From: Pacificoceanicola sp048553275
Lineage (GTDB): Bacteria; Pseudomonadota; Alphaproteobacteria; Rhodobacterales; Rhodobacteraceae
Reading direction: 5' to 3'
DNA: 64,000 nt
Assembly: GCF_048553275.1 (NCBI RefSeq)
Contig: NZ_JBLZMW010000010.1
Coordinates: 1-64,000 of the forward strand
This document shows positions 8,389 through 16,132 of this stretch, piece by piece; the stretch's first letter is position 1; each line of letters starts with the position of its first letter. Below the pieces are notes generated by a model. The model ran no database searches, was not told where the DNA came from, and saw only the letters and a program-made list of their open reading frames with translations. The position numbers were made by a program, and so were the translations under genes.

Positions 8389-9185
8389 CAGTCGCCCTCG
8401 AACACGGGTTTTTCTTTGGCGACAAACGCATGGTACGCCCGGTGAAAGTCCTGTCCCTGCATACAGATCGCCTGTGCCTGCGCTTCTGCTTCGATGGCTT
8501 GGTCAATCGACATCGACCATTCCTGGGCGAGCATGGTTTTGGTCATCATGTTCGCAAAATTAGGCCCATCAGCAATGCGTTTGGCCATTGCGATGGCTGC
8601 ATCAAGCAGCGCGTCATGGTCCACGACCTGATTGTAAAAACCCCAGGCATGGCCTTCCGCCGCGCTCATGGAACGACCCAGATACAACAGCTCTGCCGCG
8701 CGGCCCTGTCCGATGATCCGTGGCAGGATCGCGCAGGCCCCCATATCGCATCCGCCCAATCCGACGCGGTTGAACAGGAACGCCGTCTTCGCCCGGTCCG
8801 ATGCAATCCGCAGGTCGGATGCCATGGCGATGATTGCACCGGCACCGGCGCACACGCCGTCGATCGCGGCGATGATCGGCGTGCCGCAATGCACCATCGC
8901 CTTGACCAGATCGCCGGTCATGCGTGTGAAGGTCAGCAGCTCTTTCATGGTCATCTTGGTCAATGGACCGATGATGTCATGAACATCGCCGCCGGAACTG
9001 AAATTGCCGCCGTTCGATGCAAAAACAACGGCCTTGATCGTGTCATCGCTGCTCAGGTCGCGAAACCAGTCTCGTAGCTCGCCATAGCTGTCAAAGGTCA
9101 GCGGGTTCTTGCGATCCGGACGGTTCAGCCGGATGATTGCGACATTGTCTTCAATCTCGCACAGGAAATGAACGGGTGTGGGCAT
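8388..9185 (-). CDS. enoyl-CoA hydratase/isomerase (crotonase family)
   Basis: A 265-residue crotonase. The two oxyanion-hole segments are visible: NGGNFSSGGDVHDIIG (about 60-75) and IDGVCAGAGAIIAMASDLRIAS (about 108-129); FLFNRVGLGGCDMGACAILPR corresponds to the active-site region, where an acidic residue often sits and here D is present. It follows the MarR gene directly with no spacer and overlaps the acyl-CoA dehydrogenase gene by one base. It is expected to hydrate, or hydrolytically open, a cyclic or unsaturated CoA ester in anthranilyl-CoA degradation. Substrate assignment is by context only. Confidence 0.9.
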   Translation of the reverse strand: MPTPVHFLCEIEDNVAIIRLNRPDRKNPLTFDSYGELRDWFRDLSSDDTIKAVVFASNGGNFSSGGDVHDIIGPLTKMTMKELLTFTRMTGDLVKAMVHCGTPIIAAIDGVCAGAGAIIAMASDLRIASDRAKTAFLFNRVGLGGCDMGACAILPRIIGQGRAAELLYLGRSMSAAEGHAWGFYNQVVDHDALLDAAIAMAKRIADGPNFANMMTKTMLAQEWSMSIDQAIEAEAQAQAICMQGQDFHRAYHAFVAKEKPVFEGD

Positions 9186-9659
9186 CTATTTGTCCTCAAG
9201 TGAGGTTGTCAGGTGGTCCAAACGCCGGATCATGCCTTCGACATCATCCAGATCCAGACCTCCCAGAATATCGTCAATCCAGCTTTCGTGGGCCGTTGCC
9301 AGTTCCGCGAACGCGGCTTTGCCCCTCTCGGTCAAACAGACCTGATGTGCGCGCCGGTCACCGGGAACGGACACGCGCAGCGCAAAGCCGTCTTCGGTCA
9401 GTTTGTCGACGATCCCGGTGATATTGCCGTTGGACACGCGCAAGAGCTTCGAAATCTCGCTCATTTTGAGGCCCTCGGGCGCACGCGACAGCGCAGACAT
9501 GACATCAAATCGCGGCAGCGTAGACGCATGTTGCGCACGCAGTCGGCGGCGAAGCTCTTCTTCGACAAGCTTGCTGGCCTTCAACAGCTTCAACCAAAGG
9601 CGAAGCCGTTCTTTGGACAGGGGATCCTCTGAGCCTTCCGTGGCAGGGTTGATGTTCAT
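9186..9659 (-). CDS. MarR-family transcriptional regulator of the operon
   Basis: A 157-residue winged-helix regulator (MSEISKLLRVSNGNITGIVDKLTEDGF is the recognition helix region, followed by the DRRAHQVCLTERG wing typical of MarR proteins). The start at 9659 is chosen because ATG overlaps the SDR stop codon (ATGA) and is preceded by GGAGGAGA; the longer frame to 9725 lies inside the SDR gene. It sits inside the operon it probably controls, a layout seen for MarR proteins of aromatic-CoA pathways, which typically release DNA on binding an aryl-CoA such as 2-aminobenzoyl-CoA. A matching inverted repeat lies upstream of the first gene at 12743-12772. Confidence 0.9.
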   Translation of the reverse strand: MNINPATEGSEDPLSKERLRLWLKLLKASKLVEEELRRRLRAQHASTLPRFDVMSALSRAPEGLKMSEISKLLRVSNGNITGIVDKLTEDGFALRVSVPGDRRAHQVCLTERGKAAFAELATAHESWIDDILGGLDLDDVEGMIRRLDHLTTSLEDK

Positions 9660-10399
9660 ATCTCTCCTCCGGAAATCGAGATGGCTTGCCCGTTCACCGA
9701 ACGCGCGGCGTCCGTTAAGAGCCATTCAACCGCTCCTGCGATTTCGTCGGTTTGAATAAAGCGCTTTTGCGGGTTGCCAGCGCAAAGTGACGTTCGCGCG
9801 TCTTCCTCGCTCATCCCGGTCTTTTCGACGATCGTCGCGACCGAGCGGTCCAGCATCGGCGTGTCGATAAAGCCGGGACAAATCGCGTTTACGGTGATCC
9901 CCGTCGACGCCAGTTCCAATGCCAATGCACGGGTCAGGCCCACAACGCCATGTTTGGCCGCACAATAGGCCGCGACATACGGAAACCCTTTCAGGCCCGC
10001 AGTCGAGGCAATCGCGATCATCCGCCCGCCGCCCGCGGCCTTCATGTCCGGCAGGGCGGCCTGCCAAACCGTGCTGACCCCCACAAGGTTCACCGCAAGC
10101 ATCGCATTCAGCATCTCGGCCGACATTTTGGCAAAAGGCACGCTTTCGGCCGCTCCCGCGTTGGCAATCACACCCGCAATCGGCCCGTAAGTGCCTCGCG
10201 CCTGCGCAAACGCCTCCTCTACGCTGTCGGGTCTCGTCACATCACATAGCCCATAAGAAAGGCCCTGCTCTGCAAGCGTTTCTTTCGTGCGACCCAGGAT
10301 CGTTACGTCGTATTCTTTGGCGGCCAGCGTATGCGCGATCTTCGCCCCGACGCCGGTCCCGCCACCCGTCACGATGATGTGTTTTCCTGTCATGGTCAT
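9656..10399 (-). CDS. SDR-family oxidoreductase (3-hydroxyacyl-CoA dehydrogenase-like)
   Basis: A 247-residue classical short-chain dehydrogenase: the NAD(P) motif TGGGTGVGAKIA (about 11-22), the NAGA segment, catalytic Ser in IASTAGLKGF, YCAAKHG (YxxxK) and the PGFIDTPM loop. It overlaps the large monooxygenase/reductase gene by 4 bp upstream and the MarR gene by 4 bp downstream. With the adjacent hydratase and acyl-CoA dehydrogenase it probably oxidises a 3-hydroxyacyl-CoA formed during anthranilyl-CoA breakdown. Cofactor preference is not clear from sequence alone. Confidence 0.9.
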   Translation of the reverse strand: MTMTGKHIIVTGGGTGVGAKIAHTLAAKEYDVTILGRTKETLAEQGLSYGLCDVTRPDSVEEAFAQARGTYGPIAGVIANAGAAESVPFAKMSAEMLNAMLAVNLVGVSTVWQAALPDMKAAGGGRMIAIASTAGLKGFPYVAAYCAAKHGVVGLTRALALELASTGITVNAICPGFIDTPMLDRSVATIVEKTGMSEEDARTSLCAGNPQKRFIQTDEIAGAVEWLLTDAARSVNGQAISISGGEI

Positions 10400-12687
10400 A
10401 CGCGAATTGCCTCTGCTTCGCGTTCCGCCAAACGCCAGGCCTGATCCCGGCCCGCCAGATAGGGCAGCGGCCAGGTGGCCTGCCTGTCGGCAATCCTGGC
10501 GCCCTCATGCAGCGTCCAGTAGGGGTCAGCCAGATGGGGCCGCCCGACGGCCACCAGGTCAGCCCGCCCCGCCATAAGGATCGAGTTCGCATGATCCGCT
10601 TCATAGATGTTTCCGACAGCCATCGTCTTGATGCCGGCCTCGTTGCGAATGCGATCGCTGAACGGCGTCTGGAACATACGCCCATAGACGGGTTTTGCCT
10701 CCGTGGTGGTTTGCCCGGCGGAAACGTCGATCAGATCAGCACCGACAGCCGTGAACGCCTTGGCGATCTCAACAGCGTCTCCCGGCGTGATGCCTGCGTC
10801 CCCGATCCAATCATTGGCCGAGATACGGACCGACATCGGCTTTTCCGAGGGCCAGACCGCACGCATCGCGGCAAAGACTTCCAGCGGATAGCGCAGCCGG
10901 TTTTCCAGACTGCCGCCATAGTCATCCATGCGCGCATTTGAAACGGGAGAGATAAACGAAGACAGGAAATAGCCGTGTGCCGCGTGCAGTTCGATCATGT
11001 CGAAACCGGCCGCATCCGCCATTTTGGCCGACGCGACAAACTGGGCTTTGATCGCGTCCATGTCCGCCTGAGTCGCGGCGCGGGGGGTGGCATTGGTGTT
11101 CGACCACGCGATGGCGGACGCGGACACCAACTCCCAATTGCCCGACACCAATGGCCTGTCCATGCCTTCCCAGCCGATCCGCGTTGATCCTTTGCGCCCC
11201 GAGTGGCCGATCTGACAGCAGATCCTGGCATCCGTTTCCTTATGCACGAAATCCGTCAAACGCCGCCATGCCGCCTCGTGTTCGGGCGCGTAAAGCCCCG
11301 GACATCCCGGCGTGATCCGCCCGGTGTCGCTGACGCAGGTCATTTCCGTAATGACCAGCCCCGCCCCGCCCTTGGCCCGTTCACCATAGTGGATCAGATG
11401 CCAATCCGTGGGGCAGCCATCCTGTGCCTTGTACTGCGCCATTGGCGAAACGACGATCCGGTTCTTCAGACGCATGTCGCGCAAGGCAAATGGTGCAAAC
11501 ATCGGCGCGCGCAGCGGCTCGGACGCCGGGACACCCGATTGGCTCAGGAACCAGCGCTCTGCACTCTCCAACCAGGTCTTGTCCCGCACCCGTAGGTTTT
11601 CATGGCTGATGCGCTGGCTGCGCGTCAGCATGGAATAGTTCAACTGGACCGGATCAAGGCCAAGATAGCGTTCGACGTCCTCGAACCATTCGAGCGAATT
11701 GCGCGCAGCCGATTGCAGGCGCAACACCTCAAGACGTCGTTCATCCTGATAGCGTTTGAATGCCTCCTCATAGCTGTCCTCGCTATGAATAAACTCCGCC
11801 AGCGCAATCGCGCTTTCCAGCGCAAGCTTGGTGCCCGATCCGATGGAAAAATGCGCCGAGGCCGAGGCATCTCCCAAGAGCACGACATTCTCATGATGCC
11901 ATGTTTCACACAGGACACGCGGGAAACGGATCCACGCCGAGCCGCGAATATGGTTGGCATTGGTGATCAGTGCGTGACCATCCAGATGATCTTTGAAGAT
12001 CTCTTCGCAAACCGCGATGCTCTCCTTTTGCGACATGTCAGCAAAGCCAAATTTGTCAAACGTCTCCTGAGAACATTCGACGATGAACGTCGCGGTTTCG
12101 TCGTCGAATTGGTAGGCATGCGCCCAGACCCAGCCGTGTTTGGTCTCTTCAAAAATAAACGTGAAGGCATCGGAGAACCGTTGTTTCGTTCCAAGCCAAA
12201 CGAACTGGCAAAGACGTTCATCAATTTCCGGCTTGAACCTGTCGGCATAGAGTGTGCGGGTCCGCGAGTTCAGACCGTCCGCCGCCACCACGATGTCAAA
12301 GTCTTCGCGGTAGTCCTGCGCGCTTTTCGCTTCGGTTTCGAAGTGGATTTCCACGCCAAGTTCCCGAGCGCGCTCTTGCAGCAGGAGCAGCAGCTTTTTG
12401 CGACCGATGCCGCAGAACCCATGGCCGGAGGAAACGTGCGTCTCGCCCCTGTAATGCAGCGCGATATCATCCCAATAGGCAAAGTTATCCCCGATTGCCT
12501 TGGCGCTCTTGGGGTCATTCGCCATAAGATTGCCGAGTGTCTCATCCGACAGCACGACACCCCACCCAAAGGTGTCATCAAAACGGTTCCGCTCGAAGAC
12601 GACGACGTCAGTCGACGGATCGCGCAGCTTCATAGAAATCCCGAAGTACAGCCCGGCAGGACCGCCACCCAGACACGCAATACGCAT
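10396..12687 (-). CDS. abmA: 2-aminobenzoyl-CoA monooxygenase/reductase, two-domain flavoenzyme
   Basis: A 763-residue fusion. Residues 1 to about 380 are a PHBH-type FAD monooxygenase: GGGPAGLYF near the N-terminus and LLGDASASAHFSIGSGTKLA (about 270-290) as the FAD ribityl/GD motif. Residues from about 395 to the end form an old-yellow-enzyme barrel: FAPFALRDMRLKNRIVVSPM, QIGHSGRKGS, ELHAAHGYFLSSFISP and VGRPHLADPYW. This fusion is the hallmark enzyme of the aerobic anthranilyl-CoA pathway described in Azoarcus evansii, where it hydroxylates and then reduces the ring of 2-aminobenzoyl-CoA. It is the first gene of the operon and its stop overlaps the SDR start. Together with kynA, kynU and the ligase it explains the function of the whole cluster. 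Confidence 0.94.
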   Translation of the reverse strand: MRIACLGGGPAGLYFGISMKLRDPSTDVVVFERNRFDDTFGWGVVLSDETLGNLMANDPKSAKAIGDNFAYWDDIALHYRGETHVSSGHGFCGIGRKKLLLLLQERARELGVEIHFETEAKSAQDYREDFDIVVAADGLNSRTRTLYADRFKPEIDERLCQFVWLGTKQRFSDAFTFIFEETKHGWVWAHAYQFDDETATFIVECSQETFDKFGFADMSQKESIAVCEEIFKDHLDGHALITNANHIRGSAWIRFPRVLCETWHHENVVLLGDASASAHFSIGSGTKLALESAIALAEFIHSEDSYEEAFKRYQDERRLEVLRLQSAARNSLEWFEDVERYLGLDPVQLNYSMLTRSQRISHENLRVRDKTWLESAERWFLSQSGVPASEPLRAPMFAPFALRDMRLKNRIVVSPMAQYKAQDGCPTDWHLIHYGERAKGGAGLVITEMTCVSDTGRITPGCPGLYAPEHEAAWRRLTDFVHKETDARICCQIGHSGRKGSTRIGWEGMDRPLVSGNWELVSASAIAWSNTNATPRAATQADMDAIKAQFVASAKMADAAGFDMIELHAAHGYFLSSFISPVSNARMDDYGGSLENRLRYPLEVFAAMRAVWPSEKPMSVRISANDWIGDAGITPGDAVEIAKAFTAVGADLIDVSAGQTTTEAKPVYGRMFQTPFSDRIRNEAGIKTMAVGNIYEADHANSILMAGRADLVAVGRPHLADPYWTLHEGARIADRQATWPLPYLAGRDQAWRLAEREAEAIRV

Positions 12688-12742
12688 TCCATTTCTCCAG
12701 CAGAGCCATCGTCATGAAGCACGGTAGCTGCACTGCAATTTT

Positions 12743-12772
12743 ATTTCAAGTATGAAGTTTTATGTTTGAAAT
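12743..12772. promoter_or_regulatory. candidate MarR operator upstream of the anthranilyl-CoA operon
   Basis: A 30-bp imperfect palindrome with perfect outer arms ATTTCAA (12743-12749) and TTGAAAT (12766-12772) and further matches inside (AT and AA at equivalent positions). It lies 56 bp upstream of the first gene of the operon in an AT-rich patch that would also hold the promoter. Size and position fit a MarR dimer site, but binding by the operon's own MarR protein is inferred. The rest of the 285-bp gap (12773-12972) shows nothing I recognise. Confidence 0.55.
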
Positions 12773-12972
12773 ACCTGCCGTGGGTGAAACTGAACAGGGT
12801 AAGGCCGGGATGCATCGACCCGGCGGAACGCGGTGGTCGCGCCAGACGTGCGCCCGGCTTGCGGAAGGCCGCACTGATAAGATTGCCCGAGTTCCCTGCC
12901 CCGAGCTGCCCGCAAATCAGCGCAACAAAGCTCAAATTGGGACTGATGTTCGGTCAGAGCGATCAAGCATCA

Positions 12973-13677
12973 TCACCGCTTCGTCTCAACCCCCGCAATC
13001 CGCGCGGTATTCTTAATGTGCGCACGCATGGCCTGTGCGGCAGCGGCGCCATCACGACGACGCAGGGCTGACAGGATTGCGCGATGCTCTTCCATCGAGG
13101 CCTGCATCCGCGAGACGTGCGTGCGGGGAATCGGTGCGCGCTGGCTTTCTGTCAGGATCTCATTGATCGACTGGTAGAAGCCGTGCAGCATACGGTTGGG
13201 ACAGGCATCGGCGATCTGGGCATGAAAGGCCAGATCCGCTTCAACATGCGCGACAAGATCGCCCCTGTGCCACGTCGTCTCGAACGTCTGGCAGGCCGCG
13301 TCGAGGACCGAAAGGTCTGCGTCGGTCATGACCGGAGCCGCCATCCGACAGAGTTCCGCTTCGACCAGAATGCGCGTCTCGAACACGTCCTGAAGCGAGA
13401 AACTTCCGCCAAACCGCCATGCAACCGGTTGCTTTGAATCCGTCTTGGCGGCGTCCACAACAAATGTTCCACGCGCGGGCAGCGTGCGCAGCAGGCCCAA
13501 CGTTTCAAGCGTCATCAAGGCTTCCCGCAGCGAGGCGCGGGATACACCGAGCTGCTCGGCGAGGATCCGTTGAGAAGGCAGTTTCGTATCGGGAGGGAAG
13601 TCACCTTTGCGGATCATGTCCTGAATCTGGCGCGTGACGACTTCGGTCACGGGCAATTTTCCAAAATCTTTCTGCAT
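12973..13677 (-). CDS. GntR-family transcriptional regulator, FadR/FCD subfamily
   Basis: A 234-residue regulator. The N-terminal winged helix contains PSQRILAEQLGVSRASLREALMTLETLGLL followed by RGTFVVD, which is a textbook GntR DNA-binding domain; the C-terminal 150 residues form an all-helical FCD domain with the metal/ligand-binding pattern FETRILVEAELCRMAA, DLAFHAQIADA and SMEEHRAILSALRRRDG. Start taken at the ATG at 13677; no clear Shine-Dalgarno is seen, and an upstream start at 13722 is possible. It is divergent from the ABC importer at 13865 and probably controls that importer, the PLP enzyme and the hydantoinase. A fitting palindrome lies between them at 13784-13794. Confidence 0.9.
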   Translation of the reverse strand: MQKDFGKLPVTEVVTRQIQDMIRKGDFPPDTKLPSQRILAEQLGVSRASLREALMTLETLGLLRTLPARGTFVVDAAKTDSKQPVAWRFGGSFSLQDVFETRILVEAELCRMAAPVMTDADLSVLDAACQTFETTWHRGDLVAHVEADLAFHAQIADACPNRMLHGFYQSINEILTESQRAPIPRTHVSRMQASMEEHRAILSALRRRDGAAAAQAMRAHIKNTARIAGVETKR

Positions 13678-13783
13678 GCAAAATGACCAATCCAACGATG
13701 CCTGTCTCCGATCCGACGGCATTTCCGAAATTAGTCATTGCATACGATGCCGACTCGTACCAGCTTGATCCTACCGGTCTGAC

Positions 13784-13794
13784 TGGTCTGACCA
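13784..13794. promoter_or_regulatory. candidate FCD-GntR operator
   Basis: TGGTCTGACCA is an 11-bp perfect palindrome (TGGTC-T-GACCA), overlapping a direct repeat of GGTCTGAC that starts 8 bp earlier. It has the TGGTnnnACCA form typical of operators of the FadR/PdhR/LldR branch of GntR regulators and sits in the divergent region between such a regulator and the ABC importer genes, 71 bp upstream of the binding-protein start. Confidence 0.6.
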
Positions 13795-13864
13795 ATTTCG
13801 ACCGACCATAACAGGGGCTCAGCCCCACAGCGCAAACCTGCGCGGCATCACAGGGAGATACTCA

Positions 13865-14647
13865 ATGAAGACCACCATACGCCTCGCCGTTCTTGCGACC
13901 GCCTTTGCCGCGGTCTCTGCACAGGCTCAGGAGGTGCTGGAAGTTGGCGCCAATATCGGCAACGTTCCTTGGGAGTTTCAGGATGAAAGCGGCGCTTTCG
14001 TCGGATTCGAAGTGGATCTGGCAAATGCAGTCGCGGAAAAGCTCGGCCGCGACGTCGAGATCGTGAACATCCCGTTCAATGGCCTGTTTTCGGCCGTCCA
14101 ATCGGGGCGGATCGACATGGCGATGTCGTCGATCACGATCACCGATGAGCGCCTGAAGTCCGTCAGTTTCGCCCAGCCGTACTACGACAGCGATCAGTCT
14201 CTCACGGTCGCCGCAGGTGGCCCCGCGTCGCTCGATGAGATGAACGGCAAGGTGGTCGGCGTGGACACCGGATCGACCGGTGACATGTGGGCGACGGATC
14301 ACGCAGCCGAATACGGCTTTGCGGATATTCGCCGCTACGAAGGTCTGGCTCCTGCCATGCTTGATCTGCAGGCGGGCCGCATCGACGGGTATATCTCCGA
14401 TATTCCGGCGCTGCAGTATTACGTCAAGGACAAGCCCGCCCTGCAGGTTGTGCAGCGCATCACCACCGGCGAAAAATACTCTTTCATGTTTGCCAAGGAT
14501 GCAGAGCTTGCAAGCGACGTGAACGAGATTCTCTCCGGTCTGAAGCAGGACGGCACCGTCCCGGCCCTGCATGAAAAATGGTTCGGCGCCGCGCCTGAAG
14601 CCGAGACATCCACGGCCACCGTTCTCGACATGCCCGCCGCGAAATAA
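13865..14647 (+). CDS. polar-amino-acid-type ABC importer, periplasmic binding protein
   Basis: A 260-residue family-3 binding protein with an evident Sec signal peptide (KTTIRLAVLATAFAAVSAQA, cleaved near residue 21). Mature-domain landmarks: GANIGNVPWEFQDESGAFVGFEVDL, MAMSSITITDERLKSVSFAQPYY and the GVDTGSTGD hinge segment, typical of the cystine/glutamine/octopine-type binding proteins. It is the first gene of an operon with permease, ATPase, a class V PLP enzyme and a hydantoinase, so its ligand may be a ring amide or an unusual amino acid rather than a common one. Ligand not determinable from sequence. Confidence 0.9.
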   Translation: MKTTIRLAVLATAFAAVSAQAQEVLEVGANIGNVPWEFQDESGAFVGFEVDLANAVAEKLGRDVEIVNIPFNGLFSAVQSGRIDMAMSSITITDERLKSVSFAQPYYDSDQSLTVAAGGPASLDEMNGKVVGVDTGSTGDMWATDHAAEYGFADIRRYEGLAPAMLDLQAGRIDGYISDIPALQYYVKDKPALQVVQRITTGEKYSFMFAKDAELASDVNEILSGLKQDGTVPALHEKWFGAAPEAETSTATVLDMPAAK

Positions 14648-14662
14648 CGCTAAAGCAATGAT

Positions 14663-14689
14663 CGGACCCGGGCCTTGCGCCGGGGTCCG
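14663..14689 (+). other. intercistronic hairpin after the binding-protein gene
   Basis: CGGACCCGGGC (14663-14673) pairs with GCCGGGGTCCG (14679-14689) over 11 positions with one mismatch and a 5-base loop. There is no U-run, so it is more likely an mRNA-stabilising or partial-termination element that lets the binding protein be made in excess over the permease. Comparable hairpins follow several other binding-protein genes in this window. Confidence 0.5.
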
Positions 14690-14703
14690 GCAAGGGGATG
14701 TAC

Positions 14704-15375
14704 ATGGATCTGATCGACACATTCTTCAATATCGAAGTGCTGCAACGCAGCTGGCCGATGCTGCTCAAAGGACTGTGGCTTACGCTCAAACTGGGTGTGG
14801 CGAGCATCGTGGCCGGGCTGGTGCTTGGGCTGTTCCTCTGCTTGCTGCGCCTTTACAGCGTTGCACCGGTGCGCGTTCTGACCCGGCTCTATATCGATGT
14901 CTTTCGCTCGCTGCCGCTCCTGGTGCTGCTGATCATCGTGTACTATGCGCTGCCCTTCGTTGGCATTCGCCTGTCTCCTTTTGCATCGGCGATGACGGCG
15001 CTGACGATGGTATCCGGTGCCTACACCGCCGAGATCTTCCGCGCAGGGATCGAAGCCGTGCCAAAAGGACAGTTCGAGGCTTCCGCCGCGCTTGGTCTGA
15101 ACCAGCGTCAGACCATGACGGATATCATCCTGCCGCAATCGATCCGGATGGTTATTCCACCACTGACGAACAATTCGATCAACGTGATCAAGGATACTGC
15201 GCTGGCCTCTGTTGTTGCCATGCCGGACCTGCTGAAACAGGCCACGCAGGCGCAGGCCTTGTCCGCCAATCCCAGTCCGCTCATCGGCGCGGCGCTGATC
15301 TATCTGGCATTCCTGCTGCCAGCTGTGCTGCTGGTGTCACGGCTTGAGACGCATCTGAACAGGGGGCGCACATGA
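14704..15375 (+). CDS. polar-amino-acid-type ABC importer, permease
   Basis: A 223-residue HisM/GlnP-type permease with about five membrane segments. The cytoplasmic EAA loop for ATPase contact reads EAVPKGQFEASAALGLNQRQTM, followed by ILPQSIRMVIPPLTNNSINVIKDTAL. The ATG at 14704 is preferred because AAGGGG lies 7 bp upstream; the ATG at 14698 would have no spacing. It overlaps the ATPase gene by 4 bp. Only one permease gene is present, so a homodimer is expected. Confidence 0.9.
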   Translation: MDLIDTFFNIEVLQRSWPMLLKGLWLTLKLGVASIVAGLVLGLFLCLLRLYSVAPVRVLTRLYIDVFRSLPLLVLLIIVYYALPFVGIRLSPFASAMTALTMVSGAYTAEIFRAGIEAVPKGQFEASAALGLNQRQTMTDIILPQSIRMVIPPLTNNSINVIKDTALASVVAMPDLLKQATQAQALSANPSPLIGAALIYLAFLLPAVLLVSRLETHLNRGRT

Positions 15376-16112
15376 CCGGAGATTACATCAGCATTCGCAA
15401 TCTGCATAAGCACTACGGCACCTTTCATGCACTGACCGGTATTGATCTGGATATCGCGCGCGGAGAAGTCGTCTGCGTGATCGGTCCCTCCGGATCGGGC
15501 AAATCCACCCTGATCCGCTGTATCAACCGGCTGGAGCCATTCTCGAAAGACAGCGCCATCCACGTCGACGGCGTCCCCGTCTTGCCGGGAGCCAATCTGG
15601 CCAAGGTGCGCGCCGAAGTCGGCATGGTCTTTCAGAGCTTCAACCTCTTTCCCCACCTGACCGTGCGCGAGAATGTCATGCTTGCGCCACGCCGGGTGCG
15701 CCGAACCTCGCGGGGTGACGCCGCAGTTCAGGCAGATCGGCTTCTGGCGCGCGTCGGCCTGCAGGACCACGCCGACAAATACCCAAGCGGCCTGTCCGGC
15801 GGCCAGCAGCAACGCGTGGCCATTGCCCGCGCCCTCGCCATGGAGCCCCAGGTCTTGCTTTTCGATGAGCCGACCTCAGCGCTCGATCCTGAAATGGTCG
15901 GCGAAGTGCTGGACGTGATGCGCGATCTTGCCCGGACCGGGGTTACGATGATCGTGGTGACCCATGAAATGGGGTTCGCCCGGCAGGTGGCGGATCGGGT
16001 CATCTTCATGGACGGCGGCGCGGTCGTCGAAAGCGGAAAGCCCGAGGATATATTCAACGCGCCGACAGAGGCGCGCACCCGAAACTTCCTGCACGCCGTG
16101 CTGGACCACTGA
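15372..16112 (+). CDS. polar-amino-acid-type ABC importer, ATP-binding protein
   Basis: A 246-residue ATPase of the HisP/GlnQ branch. Walker A GPSGSGKSTLIRCINRLE (about 38-55), Q-loop MVFQSFNLFPHLTV, signature LSGGQQQRVAIARALAM, Walker B VLLFDEPTSALDP and the switch histidine in VVTHEMGFARQVADRV are all intact. Start overlaps the permease stop (ATGA). It energises uptake for the permease and binding protein encoded upstream. Confidence 0.94.
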   Translation: MTGDYISIRNLHKHYGTFHALTGIDLDIARGEVVCVIGPSGSGKSTLIRCINRLEPFSKDSAIHVDGVPVLPGANLAKVRAEVGMVFQSFNLFPHLTVRENVMLAPRRVRRTSRGDAAVQADRLLARVGLQDHADKYPSGLSGGQQQRVAIARALAMEPQVLLFDEPTSALDPEMVGEVLDVMRDLARTGVTMIVVTHEMGFARQVADRVIFMDGGAVVESGKPEDIFNAPTEARTRNFLHAVLDH

Positions 16113-16132
16113 ACGACAAGAAGGACAACCAG

